Source: SAR324 cluster bacterium (GTDB lineage: Bacteria > SAR324 > NAC60-12). Taken from it: 64,000 bases of DNA. Below, piece by piece: positions 44,199 through 52,280 of the stretch (positions within the stretch are counted from its first letter, which is position 1; every line of letters starts with the position of its first letter). The notes beneath the pieces were generated by a model. The model was not told where the DNA came from, did no database searches, and saw nothing but the letters and a program-made list of their open reading frames with translations. The DNA lies in contig JANQJU010000043.1 in NCBI GenBank assembly GCA_028281495.1, positions 32,316 to 96,315 of the forward strand, given 5' to 3'. The translations under genes and the position numbers were made by a program.

Positions 44199-44984
44199 CT
44201 TGAAGAGATAACCCCCTAAGACTTCTTTTTGGGCTGCAAAATGTTTTGCTAAACCAGATTCGGCATAGTCGAGCATGGTATTGAGTTGGTCACGGGTGAA
44301 CGATTTGGTTTCACCTGTGCCTTGGATTTCAATAATTGTGTGGTCATCTAGCATCACAAGGTTCGCATCTACTTCCGCTTTACTGTCTTCGTCGTATTTT
44401 AGATCCAACATGGGTTGGCCATTCACGATGCCAACACTGATCGCAGAAAGGAATTGTTTCACTGGAGGCGGGTTGAATTTACGTTTTCGTTGAATGTGGC
44501 GAAGGGCCAAAATCAGGGCCACAAATCCACCTGTGATCGAGGCGGTACGAGTGCCTCCATCGGCTTGGATAACATCGCAGTCGATCCACACCGTACGTTC
44601 TCCCAAGGTTTTCAGATTGATGATCGTGCGCAAGGAGCGACCAATGAGCCGCTGAATTTCTTGAGTGCGTCCGTCGATCTTACCTCCAGTGTCCCGCTTT
44701 TTTCGAGTGGAGGTAGAACCCGGCAGCATGCCATATTCGGCGGTCAACCACCCGCCACCAGAGCCACGTAAAAATGGAGGCACACCTTCTTCTACAGAGG
44801 CGGTACAAATGACTTTGGTTTTACCGGTTTCCACCAATATGGAGCCAGCAGCATGCATGGTATAGTTCGGAGTGATGCGAATGGGGCGAGGTTCGTTGTT
44901 TTTACGCCCATCAGATCGAGGCATTTCTGCGAGTAATTTTTGGAAATCACTGTTATCTGCTAAAGACTCTCTCAAACTTGCCAT
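44196..44984 (-). CDS. rph: Ribonuclease PH
   Basis: A 262-residue phosphorolytic 3'-5' exoribonuclease that trims tRNA 3' ends. Family signatures are SDGRKNNEPRPI near the start, TKVICTASVEEGVPPFLRG, GWLTAEYGMLPGSTSTRKKRD and VIQADGGTRTASITGG, followed by LDLKYDEDSKAEVDANLVM with the conserved acidic residues. The N terminus is about 20 residues longer than usual, ahead of the SDGR motif. ATG 44984 is preceded by AAAGGGA. It lies between the permease and lgt genes on the same strand. Confidence 0.95.
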   Translation of the reverse strand: MASLRESLADNSDFQKLLAEMPRSDGRKNNEPRPIRITPNYTMHAAGSILVETGKTKVICTASVEEGVPPFLRGSGGGWLTAEYGMLPGSTSTRKKRDTGGKIDGRTQEIQRLIGRSLRTIINLKTLGERTVWIDCDVIQADGGTRTASITGGFVALILALRHIQRKRKFNPPPVKQFLSAISVGIVNGQPMLDLKYDEDSKAEVDANLVMLDDHTIIEIQGTGETKSFTRDQLNTMLDYAESGLAKHFAAQKEVLGGYLFK

Positions 44985-45021
44985 ATCGTCCCTTTCTTAC
45001 CTCACGCATTCATTTTATTGG

Positions 45022-47187
45022 TCAAATTTCATCAATCAGGTCTACTCGATCTCGGTCTTGGAGAGTCTGTTCGTAGGCTTCCTGTGCTTTGCTGCGTTTG
45101 CCTTCCTCGTATCTCCGGTACAAGCGTTGGATGCCTTCCGGCGTCCCGATGATCGTCAAGCGGTCTCCTTCTTGAAGGACCGTTGAACCTTTCGGGATGA
45201 TAAATTGGTTGCCCCGTCGAATCAAGGTTATCAAACACCCTTCTGGAATCGCGATTTCTTGAATCATGTGCCCAATCAGAGGGGCTGATTTGTTCTTCGC
45301 ATTCAAACGTAATGAGAGGAAGCGTTTGTCGCGAAGCAACGTTTCCTTCAATTCTTCGTCGTCGGTAGCGGCGAGCCATTCGCTCATGAAGTGTTCATCG
45401 TCCACTCGTCCTGCAATTTGTGCCAAGATGCGCAAATGTTGTCCGGGGTTGTTATCGGGGCTGACTAAAAAGAAGAAGGCATATGTGAGATAATCGGGAA
45501 GCGGACCCTCCATGGCTTCCCCATCGCCTAGCACATAGCTTTCTGGCGATGAGCGAACCAGCACCATTTCAGAATTTTCGATATTCGCTAACCGGAGGTG
45601 AGGTAGAGCCGCACCATGGGCGACCGGCGTGGAACCAAATTGACTTCCTGCGGTGAATTGCTCTTTCAGTTCTTCAGCGCTCACGGGCAACCGTTGACTG
45701 AGTTTGTCAGACACCTGTTCCACCACCTGTTCGTAAGTCCAATCCGAAGAGAGGTCAATGACAAAGGCCCGTGCAACGACTTCATCAAAAGGATCTTCTT
45801 CGCGCAATCCTTTTTCTTTCATGATGCTGCGCAATTCTTGATCTAAGCCTTCAAAACGACGTTCCCCCAACCGAGCAAAGAGGTGGTAGATGGCACCGGT
45901 GCGCGTGACTCGGGATCGGACATAATGAAAATACCAGCCAATGGCGACGACGACCAACACCGTACTGAACACAATAGGCACCCATCCCATTTCCACAATC
46001 AACACCAAGGAAGATACGATTCCAATGATCTGCGTCCAAGGATAGAAGGGGTCCCGGTAGCTGGGGTCGTAGGAATCCAGCATACTTTCCCGCATGATAA
46101 TCACCGCCAAACACACCACGGCAAAAATCAACAACTGGAAGGCGCTGGCCAATTTGGCGATTTTTAACGGATCCAACAGAAACAAAATCGCAACGATGGT
46201 TCCCACGGTCACAAACAGCGAATAGGAGGGGGTTTGCCGTTTGTTGAGATGCTGGAAAAACGAGGGCAAGATGTTGTCTCGGCTCATGGCCAAGGGATAT
46301 CGTGATGCGCTGAGTATGCCCACATTGGCCACAGATATGAACGCCATAAGGGCTGCCGCCGAAACAAAGATCACACCAAAGGATCCAAAGAACGATTCTG
46401 CTGCGGTGGCCACTGGAGTTAAATCCCCATTCAACTGTTCAGCAGGAATGACCCCGACCATCACAAACGTCCCTAAGGCATAAATCAAAAAAGCTGTGCC
46501 GAGTGCTAAAAAGATTCCGAGGGGAATGTTGCGTTCTGGCTTTTTCACTTCTTCGGCCAAGCTCACGACCTTCATCACTCCCACAAAACTGATATAAACC
46601 AGCCCGGTTGTGGCCAGAAGCGGTTCAATCCCGGCTTGGAAAAAATTTTCAAAATAGGAAAACTCCACTTGGGGGAGGCCACCTGCAATGAATCCGATCA
46701 AAATCGTCAGAATTCCCACCACAAGTGCTACCTGGAAGCCTCCCGTTTTCTTAGCTCCCAGCAAATTGATCCCACCTAAGATCAAGGCAAGCAAGATGGC
46801 AATCGGGGTCATGGTCAAGCCGGTGGCAAACAATTCAATGTAAGCACCCATACCAATCAGAGCAAAGGCTGCTTTGAGCACAAGCACCATCCAAACACCA
46901 ATACCCCCAATGGTGCCGACTAAGGGTCCTAAGGCGCGATCTAAAATATAATACACGCCCCCCGAACGCGGCATGGCTGTGGCCAGTTCTACCTTGCTGA
47001 GCATGGCCGGAATGAGAGGCACTGCGACCAATAGATAAGCGAGGATCATGGCAGGCCCCGCTTCTGCAAAGGCAAGTCCTGGCAATAGAAACAGCCCGCC
47101 ACTCAGCGTGGTTCCCGTCGCGATGGCATACACATCCAGAAGGGAGAGTTCTTTTTTCAGTCGTTGAGACTTAGAGAGCAAAGCCAT
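45022..47187 (-). CDS. APC-family permease fused to PTS EIIA-like and TrkA_C domains
   Basis: A 721-residue protein. Residues 1-430 form an APC-superfamily transporter with 12 TM helices (ATGTTLSGGLFLLPG at the first helix, TGLVYISFVGVMKVVSLAEEVKKPERNIPLG). About 475-615 resembles a PTS EIIA type-2 domain with PVAHGAALPHLRL carrying the His at the phosphorylation position, and about 640-705 is an RCK/TrkA C-terminal domain (GCLITLIRRGNQFIIPKGSTVLQEGDRLTIIG). This layout suggests an amino-acid or ion transporter with built-in ligand regulation. A GTG at 47208 with GGAAG upstream is an alternative start overlapping lolA; the ATG at 47187 gives a typical APC N terminus. Confidence 0.82.
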   Translation of the reverse strand: MALLSKSQRLKKELSLLDVYAIATGTTLSGGLFLLPGLAFAEAGPAMILAYLLVAVPLIPAMLSKVELATAMPRSGGVYYILDRALGPLVGTIGGIGVWMVLVLKAAFALIGMGAYIELFATGLTMTPIAILLALILGGINLLGAKKTGGFQVALVVGILTILIGFIAGGLPQVEFSYFENFFQAGIEPLLATTGLVYISFVGVMKVVSLAEEVKKPERNIPLGIFLALGTAFLIYALGTFVMVGVIPAEQLNGDLTPVATAAESFFGSFGVIFVSAAALMAFISVANVGILSASRYPLAMSRDNILPSFFQHLNKRQTPSYSLFVTVGTIVAILFLLDPLKIAKLASAFQLLIFAVVCLAVIIMRESMLDSYDPSYRDPFYPWTQIIGIVSSLVLIVEMGWVPIVFSTVLVVVAIGWYFHYVRSRVTRTGAIYHLFARLGERRFEGLDQELRSIMKEKGLREEDPFDEVVARAFVIDLSSDWTYEQVVEQVSDKLSQRLPVSAEELKEQFTAGSQFGSTPVAHGAALPHLRLANIENSEMVLVRSSPESYVLGDGEAMEGPLPDYLTYAFFFLVSPDNNPGQHLRILAQIAGRVDDEHFMSEWLAATDDEELKETLLRDKRFLSLRLNAKNKSAPLIGHMIQEIAIPEGCLITLIRRGNQFIIPKGSTVLQEGDRLTIIGTPEGIQRLYRRYEEGKRSKAQEAYEQTLQDRDRVDLIDEI

Positions 47188-47194
47188 AGTGTGT

Positions 47195-47851
47195 TCACTC
47201 GTTTGCACGAATCACTTCCATACCGGCTGTGATTTCAAAGTGAAATTGTTGGGCATCCAATTCTAGATTGTAGGCCATTTCCTGAAATTCAAGTATTCGA
47301 TAATTGCCTTGGCTATCCATCAGAACAATTTGTTGGAGATCAAAGGTATCTGGACGCACTCCCAATTGAATGAAATCCAATTCCCCTAGCCCTGAACTTG
47401 GCACCAATTCCACCACCAAGGCATCTTTTACTGTGGTCAACTCTTGTGAAACGGGACGTTGAGTGAACTCTTCGGTCAAATCGCCTGCCCCGAGCAAAAA
47501 TGAAAGTGGCGTGCCTTGGGTGACTTCTTGGAGGACCTGTACCGTGACATTCTCCAACAGAGGGTCATACAACCACAAGGTATTGCCATCGGTAACCAAC
47601 AACTGCTCGTCGGGAGTCTCATAATTCCAGCGCATTTTTCCTGGGCGGCTATAAGCAATCGTTCCTGCAGCTTCCCGAGGCTTTTGCTCTTGGTTGATGT
47701 AATTGCGTTGTACAAAACGGCCTTGGAAGCTGGAAATGCTTTGATAACGGTCTTGAATTTTTTCCACTAATTCCGGTGTGTTTGCAAAAGCAGGTGCTAT
47801 CACTAAAAGTGATAATCCAATAACTAATACTGGAAAGTAGGTGTATTTCAT
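47195..47851 (-). CDS. lolA: Outer-membrane lipoprotein carrier LolA
   Basis: A 218-residue periplasmic chaperone. Signal peptide 1-23 (VLVIGLSLLVIAPAFA), then the LolA fold: VEKIQDRYQSISSFQGRFVQ, GTIAYSRPGKMRWNYETPDEQLLVTDGNTLWLYDP and the long C-terminal half with LDFIQLGVRPDTFDLQQIVLMDSQGN. It carries lipoproteins from LolCDE to the outer membrane. It lies in an envelope gene run with lptF upstream and the permease 7 nt downstream. Confidence 0.9.
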   Translation of the reverse strand: MKYTYFPVLVIGLSLLVIAPAFANTPELVEKIQDRYQSISSFQGRFVQRNYINQEQKPREAAGTIAYSRPGKMRWNYETPDEQLLVTDGNTLWLYDPLLENVTVQVLQEVTQGTPLSFLLGAGDLTEEFTQRPVSQELTTVKDALVVELVPSSGLGELDFIQLGVRPDTFDLQQIVLMDSQGNYRILEFQEMAYNLELDAQQFHFEITAGMEVIRANE

Positions 47852-47909
47852 ATAGATTTTTGATTGGTTTTGTGGATTTAAGTGATAAAAGACTTTATTA
47901 AACTAACTT

Positions 47910-49019
47910 TCAGTCCGATTTAAAAAGCGCATAATGGAGAACCTCTAAAAAATTTTCCAGGTTATTATCGACTTTATAGATGCTGTACAGCCCCAGTCCC
48001 GCAATGATGACTGGAGGAAACCACAACAGTTGGGGAGTCCATTCAAGATTGAACACCAATTCCTTGAATCCCAGCCATAAAACATAATACAGCACCACTA
48101 AAATCAGTGCCCGTAGATAGGGACCGGAGCGTCCACTACGTGGGTCGGCTAGCCCCCAGACGACCGAAACCAAGGCAAATCCAATACAAGCCAATGGTGT
48201 GGTGATCCTGAGCATGAGTTCGGTCCAATGCTTGTGGCGTCCTTCCCGAATCAACTCGGCCGTGGAAGATCCCCAAATATGCTGCTTGGTGGAAGAAACG
48301 ATGTCTGGCACTTGAAAGATGTAATCAAAAGTTTGGAACTGGATCGTGCGATACATAGCTGGGGCCGTTTCTGTCATGTGGATTTTTCCATCAAACAACC
48401 GCAGCACCAATTCTTGATTCTGTTCATCTTCCTGCACTTGTATGATTCCCTGCTCGGCCAAAATCACCATGGAGTCCTTTTGGAGTTCGTTGTCTGAAAT
48501 GAACACTCCCGTGAGACGCTCTTGCTCATCTTTTTCCTGCACATAGAGAACTTTGCCGTCAAAATCGTAGTTGAGGATTTTGGGTTGGATATTTTTGGAT
48601 GTTTGAGATTTGAGGAGGCGGAACTGTTCTGCTTCAAACGCTTTAAAACCAGTAGGCTGCGCCCACAACGTGATAATCCAAGTAACGCTGGTCAACCCCA
48701 GTGCAAAGGCGAGAAAAGGACGGGAAATGGTCCAAAAGCCAATCCCCGCAGCTCGCATGGCTGCGATTTCCAAGTCCATGGAAAGCCGGATCATCACGAT
48801 GAAAGAAGCGATCACCATCCCCAAAGGAAGGGTTACGGAAAGAAATTGTGGTAAGCGATAGAAAAGCAGTAAGCCGACACTCGTGACATCCATGCCTTTG
48901 GTGACAATCAGACTGATCAAGCGATAGATGGTGTCCATGGACAGCACAAAGGTCAGAATGGCCACCCCCATGAAGTATGGGGCCAGCAACTGGACAAACA
49001 AAGACCGGAACAGGATCAT
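47910..49019 (-). CDS. lptF: LPS export permease, LptF/LptG family
   Basis: A 369-residue inner-membrane protein with six TM helices in three plus three arrangement and a large periplasmic domain (about 125-265) between them. Diagnostic stretches are YRLPQFLSVTLPLGMVIASFIVMIRLSMDLEIAAMRAAGIGFW and VVWGLADPRSGRSG. LptF and LptG pair with LptB to extract LPS; which of the two this is cannot be settled by eye. It overlaps the oxidoreductase gene by 4 nt (ATGA), so the two are coupled. lolA follows after 58 nt. Confidence 0.87.
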   Translation of the reverse strand: MILFRSLFVQLLAPYFMGVAILTFVLSMDTIYRLISLIVTKGMDVTSVGLLLFYRLPQFLSVTLPLGMVIASFIVMIRLSMDLEIAAMRAAGIGFWTISRPFLAFALGLTSVTWIITLWAQPTGFKAFEAEQFRLLKSQTSKNIQPKILNYDFDGKVLYVQEKDEQERLTGVFISDNELQKDSMVILAEQGIIQVQEDEQNQELVLRLFDGKIHMTETAPAMYRTIQFQTFDYIFQVPDIVSSTKQHIWGSSTAELIREGRHKHWTELMLRITTPLACIGFALVSVVWGLADPRSGRSGPYLRALILVVLYYVLWLGFKELVFNLEWTPQLLWFPPVIIAGLGLYSIYKVDNNLENFLEVLHYALFKSD

Positions 49020-49987
49020 GCGGAAAAATCAGAGGAAGAGTTATTTGAGGTTTGTTGTTGGATTTGCTTCTTGATTTGCCAAGCCACTTCCAGAGCATAC
49101 AAACCATCTTCTGCCGAAACCAAAGGTCGGGATTGCGAGTGGATCACTTGCAAGAAACTTTGAATTTCATCCATCAAGGCATCGCCTTTGCTCAATTGAT
49201 ACACTTCCGGTTTTAATGACTCGGCAGCTGGAGGATTGTTGGGATCGATTTGCAGCTTGCGGGCATGGCCGGTTCCAAAATTGAGTGACAGATACAATCC
49301 TGGTTGAAAAATGCGTAACTTCCGTTCCGCTTTATCTGACACCCGGCTTGCCGTGAGGTTGGCCACACACCCGTTCGCAAACTTCAATCGGGCGTTGGCC
49401 AAATCGACCGTCTTGGTCAATACGGGAGTGCCCATCCCTTCCACAGAAATGGGTCGTTCTCCTAATAAGGCTAAGATGAGATCGATATCATGGATCATGA
49501 GATCCAAAATCACATCCACATCCGTCCCCCGCTTTGGAAAGGCCGAGATGCGGGTAGACTCAATAAATTGAGGACGTTGGATCAGATTCTTGAACTCCTT
49601 GAACACGACATTGAACCGTTCCAAATGACCAATCTGCAAACACACCCGATGCTGTTGGGCCAAGTCCACCAATTCTTGAGCTTGATCGAGAGTTGCTGCA
49701 AATGGTTTTTCTAACAGCACATGCACCCCGCTTTCGATGAACGGCTTGGCTAAATCATAATGCACTGAGGTGGGGACCACGATGCTCACAGCATCCACTT
49801 GATCTAAGATGGCTTGATAGTCTGTGTAAAACGGAACCGAGAGTTCTTGAGCCACTTCTTCAGCCCGTTTCCGATTGCTATCCACCAAGCCGATCAGTTC
49901 ACATTCTGCGGATTGCACATACTTCTGAGCATGGAATCTTCCCAGATATCCCACTCCAATGACTGCGGTTTTGAGAGGTTTTGTCAT
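49016..49987 (-). CDS. Gfo/Idh/MocA-family oxidoreductase (possible lipid A GnnA-type)
   Basis: A 323-residue NAD(P)-dependent sugar oxidoreductase: Rossmann motif VIGVGYLGRFHAQKY, LVDSNRKRAEE, the EKPFA motif (about 95, with the catalytic Lys region) and MIHDIDLILALLG. It is translationally coupled to lptF. GnnA, which oxidises UDP-GlcNAc at C3 for amide-linked lipid A, belongs to this family and occurs near lipid A and LPS genes, so a GnnA role is possible. The partner transaminase GnnB and the lpx genes are not in this window, so it remains a hypothesis. Confidence 0.75.
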   Translation of the reverse strand: MTKPLKTAVIGVGYLGRFHAQKYVQSAECELIGLVDSNRKRAEEVAQELSVPFYTDYQAILDQVDAVSIVVPTSVHYDLAKPFIESGVHVLLEKPFAATLDQAQELVDLAQQHRVCLQIGHLERFNVVFKEFKNLIQRPQFIESTRISAFPKRGTDVDVILDLMIHDIDLILALLGERPISVEGMGTPVLTKTVDLANARLKFANGCVANLTASRVSDKAERKLRIFQPGLYLSLNFGTGHARKLQIDPNNPPAAESLKPEVYQLSKGDALMDEIQSFLQVIHSQSRPLVSAEDGLYALEVAWQIKKQIQQQTSNNSSSDFSA

Positions 49988-50040
49988 AGGGTTACTTTTT
50001 TTAGATTAACGAGAGGAGGGTGAACACCATCATATAAAAC

Positions 50041-51990
50041 TCAGGTGGTGGCTCGGCCCTCGACTAATTTTTCTACAACGGAAGAATCGGCTAGGGTGGA
50101 AATATCACCGATCTGATCATGAGCACCTTCCGCGATTTTGCGGAGGATACGGCGCATGATTTTTCCACTCCGGGTTTTGGGGAGGCCCTCTGCCCACTGA
50201 ATGACATCAATTGTAGCGATGGGGCCGATTTCCTTACGAACCAGCTCGACCAGTTCATCCCGTAGGTTCTGTGAAGGGTGTACCCCCGTATTAACTGTTA
50301 CATAGGCATAGATTCCTTGTCCTTTCACATCGTGAGGAAAGCCCACGACTGCTGCTTCTGCCACATTATCATGCAACACCAAGGCAGATTCCACTTCAGC
50401 CGTTCCCAAGCGATGTCCCGATACATTGATCACATCATCCACCCGGCCGGTGATCCAAAAGTAGCCATCCTCATCGCGACGGCATCCGTCTCCTGTAAAA
50501 TACTTGCCAGGATAAGCAGTGAAATAGGTATTAAAAAAGCGTTCCGGATCGCCATACACGCCTCGCATTTGTCCTGGCCAAGAGGCTTGGATGCAAAGAT
50601 TTCCCGCCCCAGCGCCTTCGATTGTCTTCCCTTGATCGTCGAGCAAAACCGGTTGGATGCCAAAAAACGGTCGTGTTGCCGAACCGGGTTTCGTTTGGGT
50701 CGCTCCCGGTAAAGGGGTGATCATGATGCCACCGGTTTCCGTTTGCCACCAGGTGTCTACAATCGGGCATCGCTCTCTGCCCACCACACGGTGGTACCAC
50801 AGCCACGCTTCGGGGTTGATGGGTTCTCCTACCGTGCCCAACAAGCGCAAGGAACGTAAATCTCGTTTATTGACATGCTCATCGCCCTCTTTGGCAATCG
50901 CACGGATGGCAGTGGGCGCGGTATAGAAAATGTTGACTTGGTGTTTATCCACGATGTCCCACATGCGGCCCCAATCAGGGTAGTTGGGAACACCTTCATA
51001 CATCACTGTGGTTGCCCCATTGGCGAGTGGTCCATACAAAATGTAGCTGTGTCCTGTGATCCAGCCGATGTCAGCAGTACACCAATACGTTTCCCCTTCG
51101 TGGTAATCGAACACGTACTGATGGGTTAACGAAGCATAGGTCAGGTAACCTCCCGTGGTGTGTAAAACCCCTTTGGGTTTGCCGGTGGAACCAGAAGTGT
51201 ACAAGATGAAAAGAGGGTCTTCAGCGTCCATATGTTCAGCAGGACAATCATAGGAGATATCACTGGAAGCCATTTCGGTGTGCCACCAGTGATCGCGTGG
51301 CGTGGTGATGGTGACGGGATTCCCCGTACGTTTGACAATGAAACAATGCTCTACAGGTGTGCCTTGCAGTGCCTCATCGCAACTTTGTTTCAAAGGAATG
51401 GTGCGCCCACCGCGAAAACCACCATCAGCAGTGATCACGATTTTGGGTTCACAATCCAGAATCCGACTTTTGAGTGCTTCTGCACTGAAGCCTCCAAACA
51501 CGACGGAATGAATCACCCCAATTCGGGTGCAGGCCAAACAAGCAATGGCTAGTTCCGGGACCATAGGCATGTAAATGACGGCACGGTCGCCTTTTTTTAG
51601 GCCATATTTTTTCATGACGTTGGCAAACTTGCATACTTCTCGGTGCAGTTGCAGATAAGTGAAGGTTTTGGCTTCGTGAGGGTCATCCGCTTCCCAAATC
51701 AAGGCGGCTTGATTGCGTTTGGGCGATGCTAAATGTCGATCCAAGCAGTTGTAGGAAACGTTCAGTTTGCCCCCCAAAAACCAAGCAATTTTTGCCGTGT
51801 TGTAATCGTAGTCCATGACCTGATTCCATTTCTTGAACCAGTGCAAGCGTTCCGCTTGTCGGGACCAAAATGCTTCGGGGGTTTCAATCGATTCTTGATA
51901 CCACGTTTGGTACGTTGCCTCGTCGATCAGTGCATTCCGACGAAATTCATCGGGTACGTCAAACACCGGGTTAGATTCTTGATTTTCCAT
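50041..51990 (-). CDS. acs: Acetyl-CoA synthetase (AMP-forming)
   Basis: A 649-residue ANL-superfamily enzyme converting acetate, ATP and CoA to acetyl-CoA. Motifs are YTSGSTGKPKGVLHTTGGY (about 265), DTWWQTETGG (about 415), YFTGDGCRRDEDGYFWITGRVDDVINVSGHRLGTAEVESAL, and the catalytic Lys in TRSGKIMRR (about 610), the usual site of acetylation control. Length and N terminus are full. ATG 51990 has GGGAGGCAT before it. Confidence 0.96.
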   Translation of the reverse strand: MENQESNPVFDVPDEFRRNALIDEATYQTWYQESIETPEAFWSRQAERLHWFKKWNQVMDYDYNTAKIAWFLGGKLNVSYNCLDRHLASPKRNQAALIWEADDPHEAKTFTYLQLHREVCKFANVMKKYGLKKGDRAVIYMPMVPELAIACLACTRIGVIHSVVFGGFSAEALKSRILDCEPKIVITADGGFRGGRTIPLKQSCDEALQGTPVEHCFIVKRTGNPVTITTPRDHWWHTEMASSDISYDCPAEHMDAEDPLFILYTSGSTGKPKGVLHTTGGYLTYASLTHQYVFDYHEGETYWCTADIGWITGHSYILYGPLANGATTVMYEGVPNYPDWGRMWDIVDKHQVNIFYTAPTAIRAIAKEGDEHVNKRDLRSLRLLGTVGEPINPEAWLWYHRVVGRERCPIVDTWWQTETGGIMITPLPGATQTKPGSATRPFFGIQPVLLDDQGKTIEGAGAGNLCIQASWPGQMRGVYGDPERFFNTYFTAYPGKYFTGDGCRRDEDGYFWITGRVDDVINVSGHRLGTAEVESALVLHDNVAEAAVVGFPHDVKGQGIYAYVTVNTGVHPSQNLRDELVELVRKEIGPIATIDVIQWAEGLPKTRSGKIMRRILRKIAEGAHDQIGDISTLADSSVVEKLVEGRATT

Positions 51991-52136
51991 ATGCCTCCCT
52001 CGTTGATTGGGTGATAAAGCCAGTCGACTGCTATTTTTCGAACACGACTTTTATGTTTATAAGCATTGTGGAACGTCAAGCTAATCCCTCATTAAAGTGA
52101 TTCCTAAGTTATAGGTGGGAATTTGGCGGGAGGAGT

Positions 52137-52195
52137 GGGGGTGACACCGATTTCGTCGAGTCCGTCCCCGCCGACTCAAATCGGTGCCATCCCCC
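52137..52195. other. Long imperfect hairpin (first of a pair)
   Basis: Arms GGGGGTGACACCGATTT (52137-52153) and AAATCGGTGCCATCCCCC (52178-52195) pair with a 3-nt mismatch in the middle; the loop contains GTCG/CGAC. GC-rich with a clear palindromic form, it lies between the S74 gene end and the acs start. It resembles a REP-like or terminator element; repetition elsewhere in the genome cannot be judged from this window. Confidence 0.55.
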
Positions 52196-52204
52196 AAAAG
52201 AAGG

Positions 52205-52263
52205 CCTCCCCTGCCGGACCGAAAGTGCTGCTAGGTGCAGCGGGGGGAAGGGGGCAGGGGAGG
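52205..52263 (-). terminator. Strong hairpin after the S74-domain gene
   Basis: Perfect 11-bp arms CCTCCCCTGCC (52205-52215) / GGCAGGGGAGG (52253-52263) enclose an inner GCTGC/GCAGC hairpin (52227-52241). Read on the minus strand it starts 18 nt beyond the S74 stop and is followed by CTTCTTTT, so it probably terminates that transcript. Confidence 0.6.
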
Positions 52264-52280
52264 TGGAGGCAAGTATTCTT

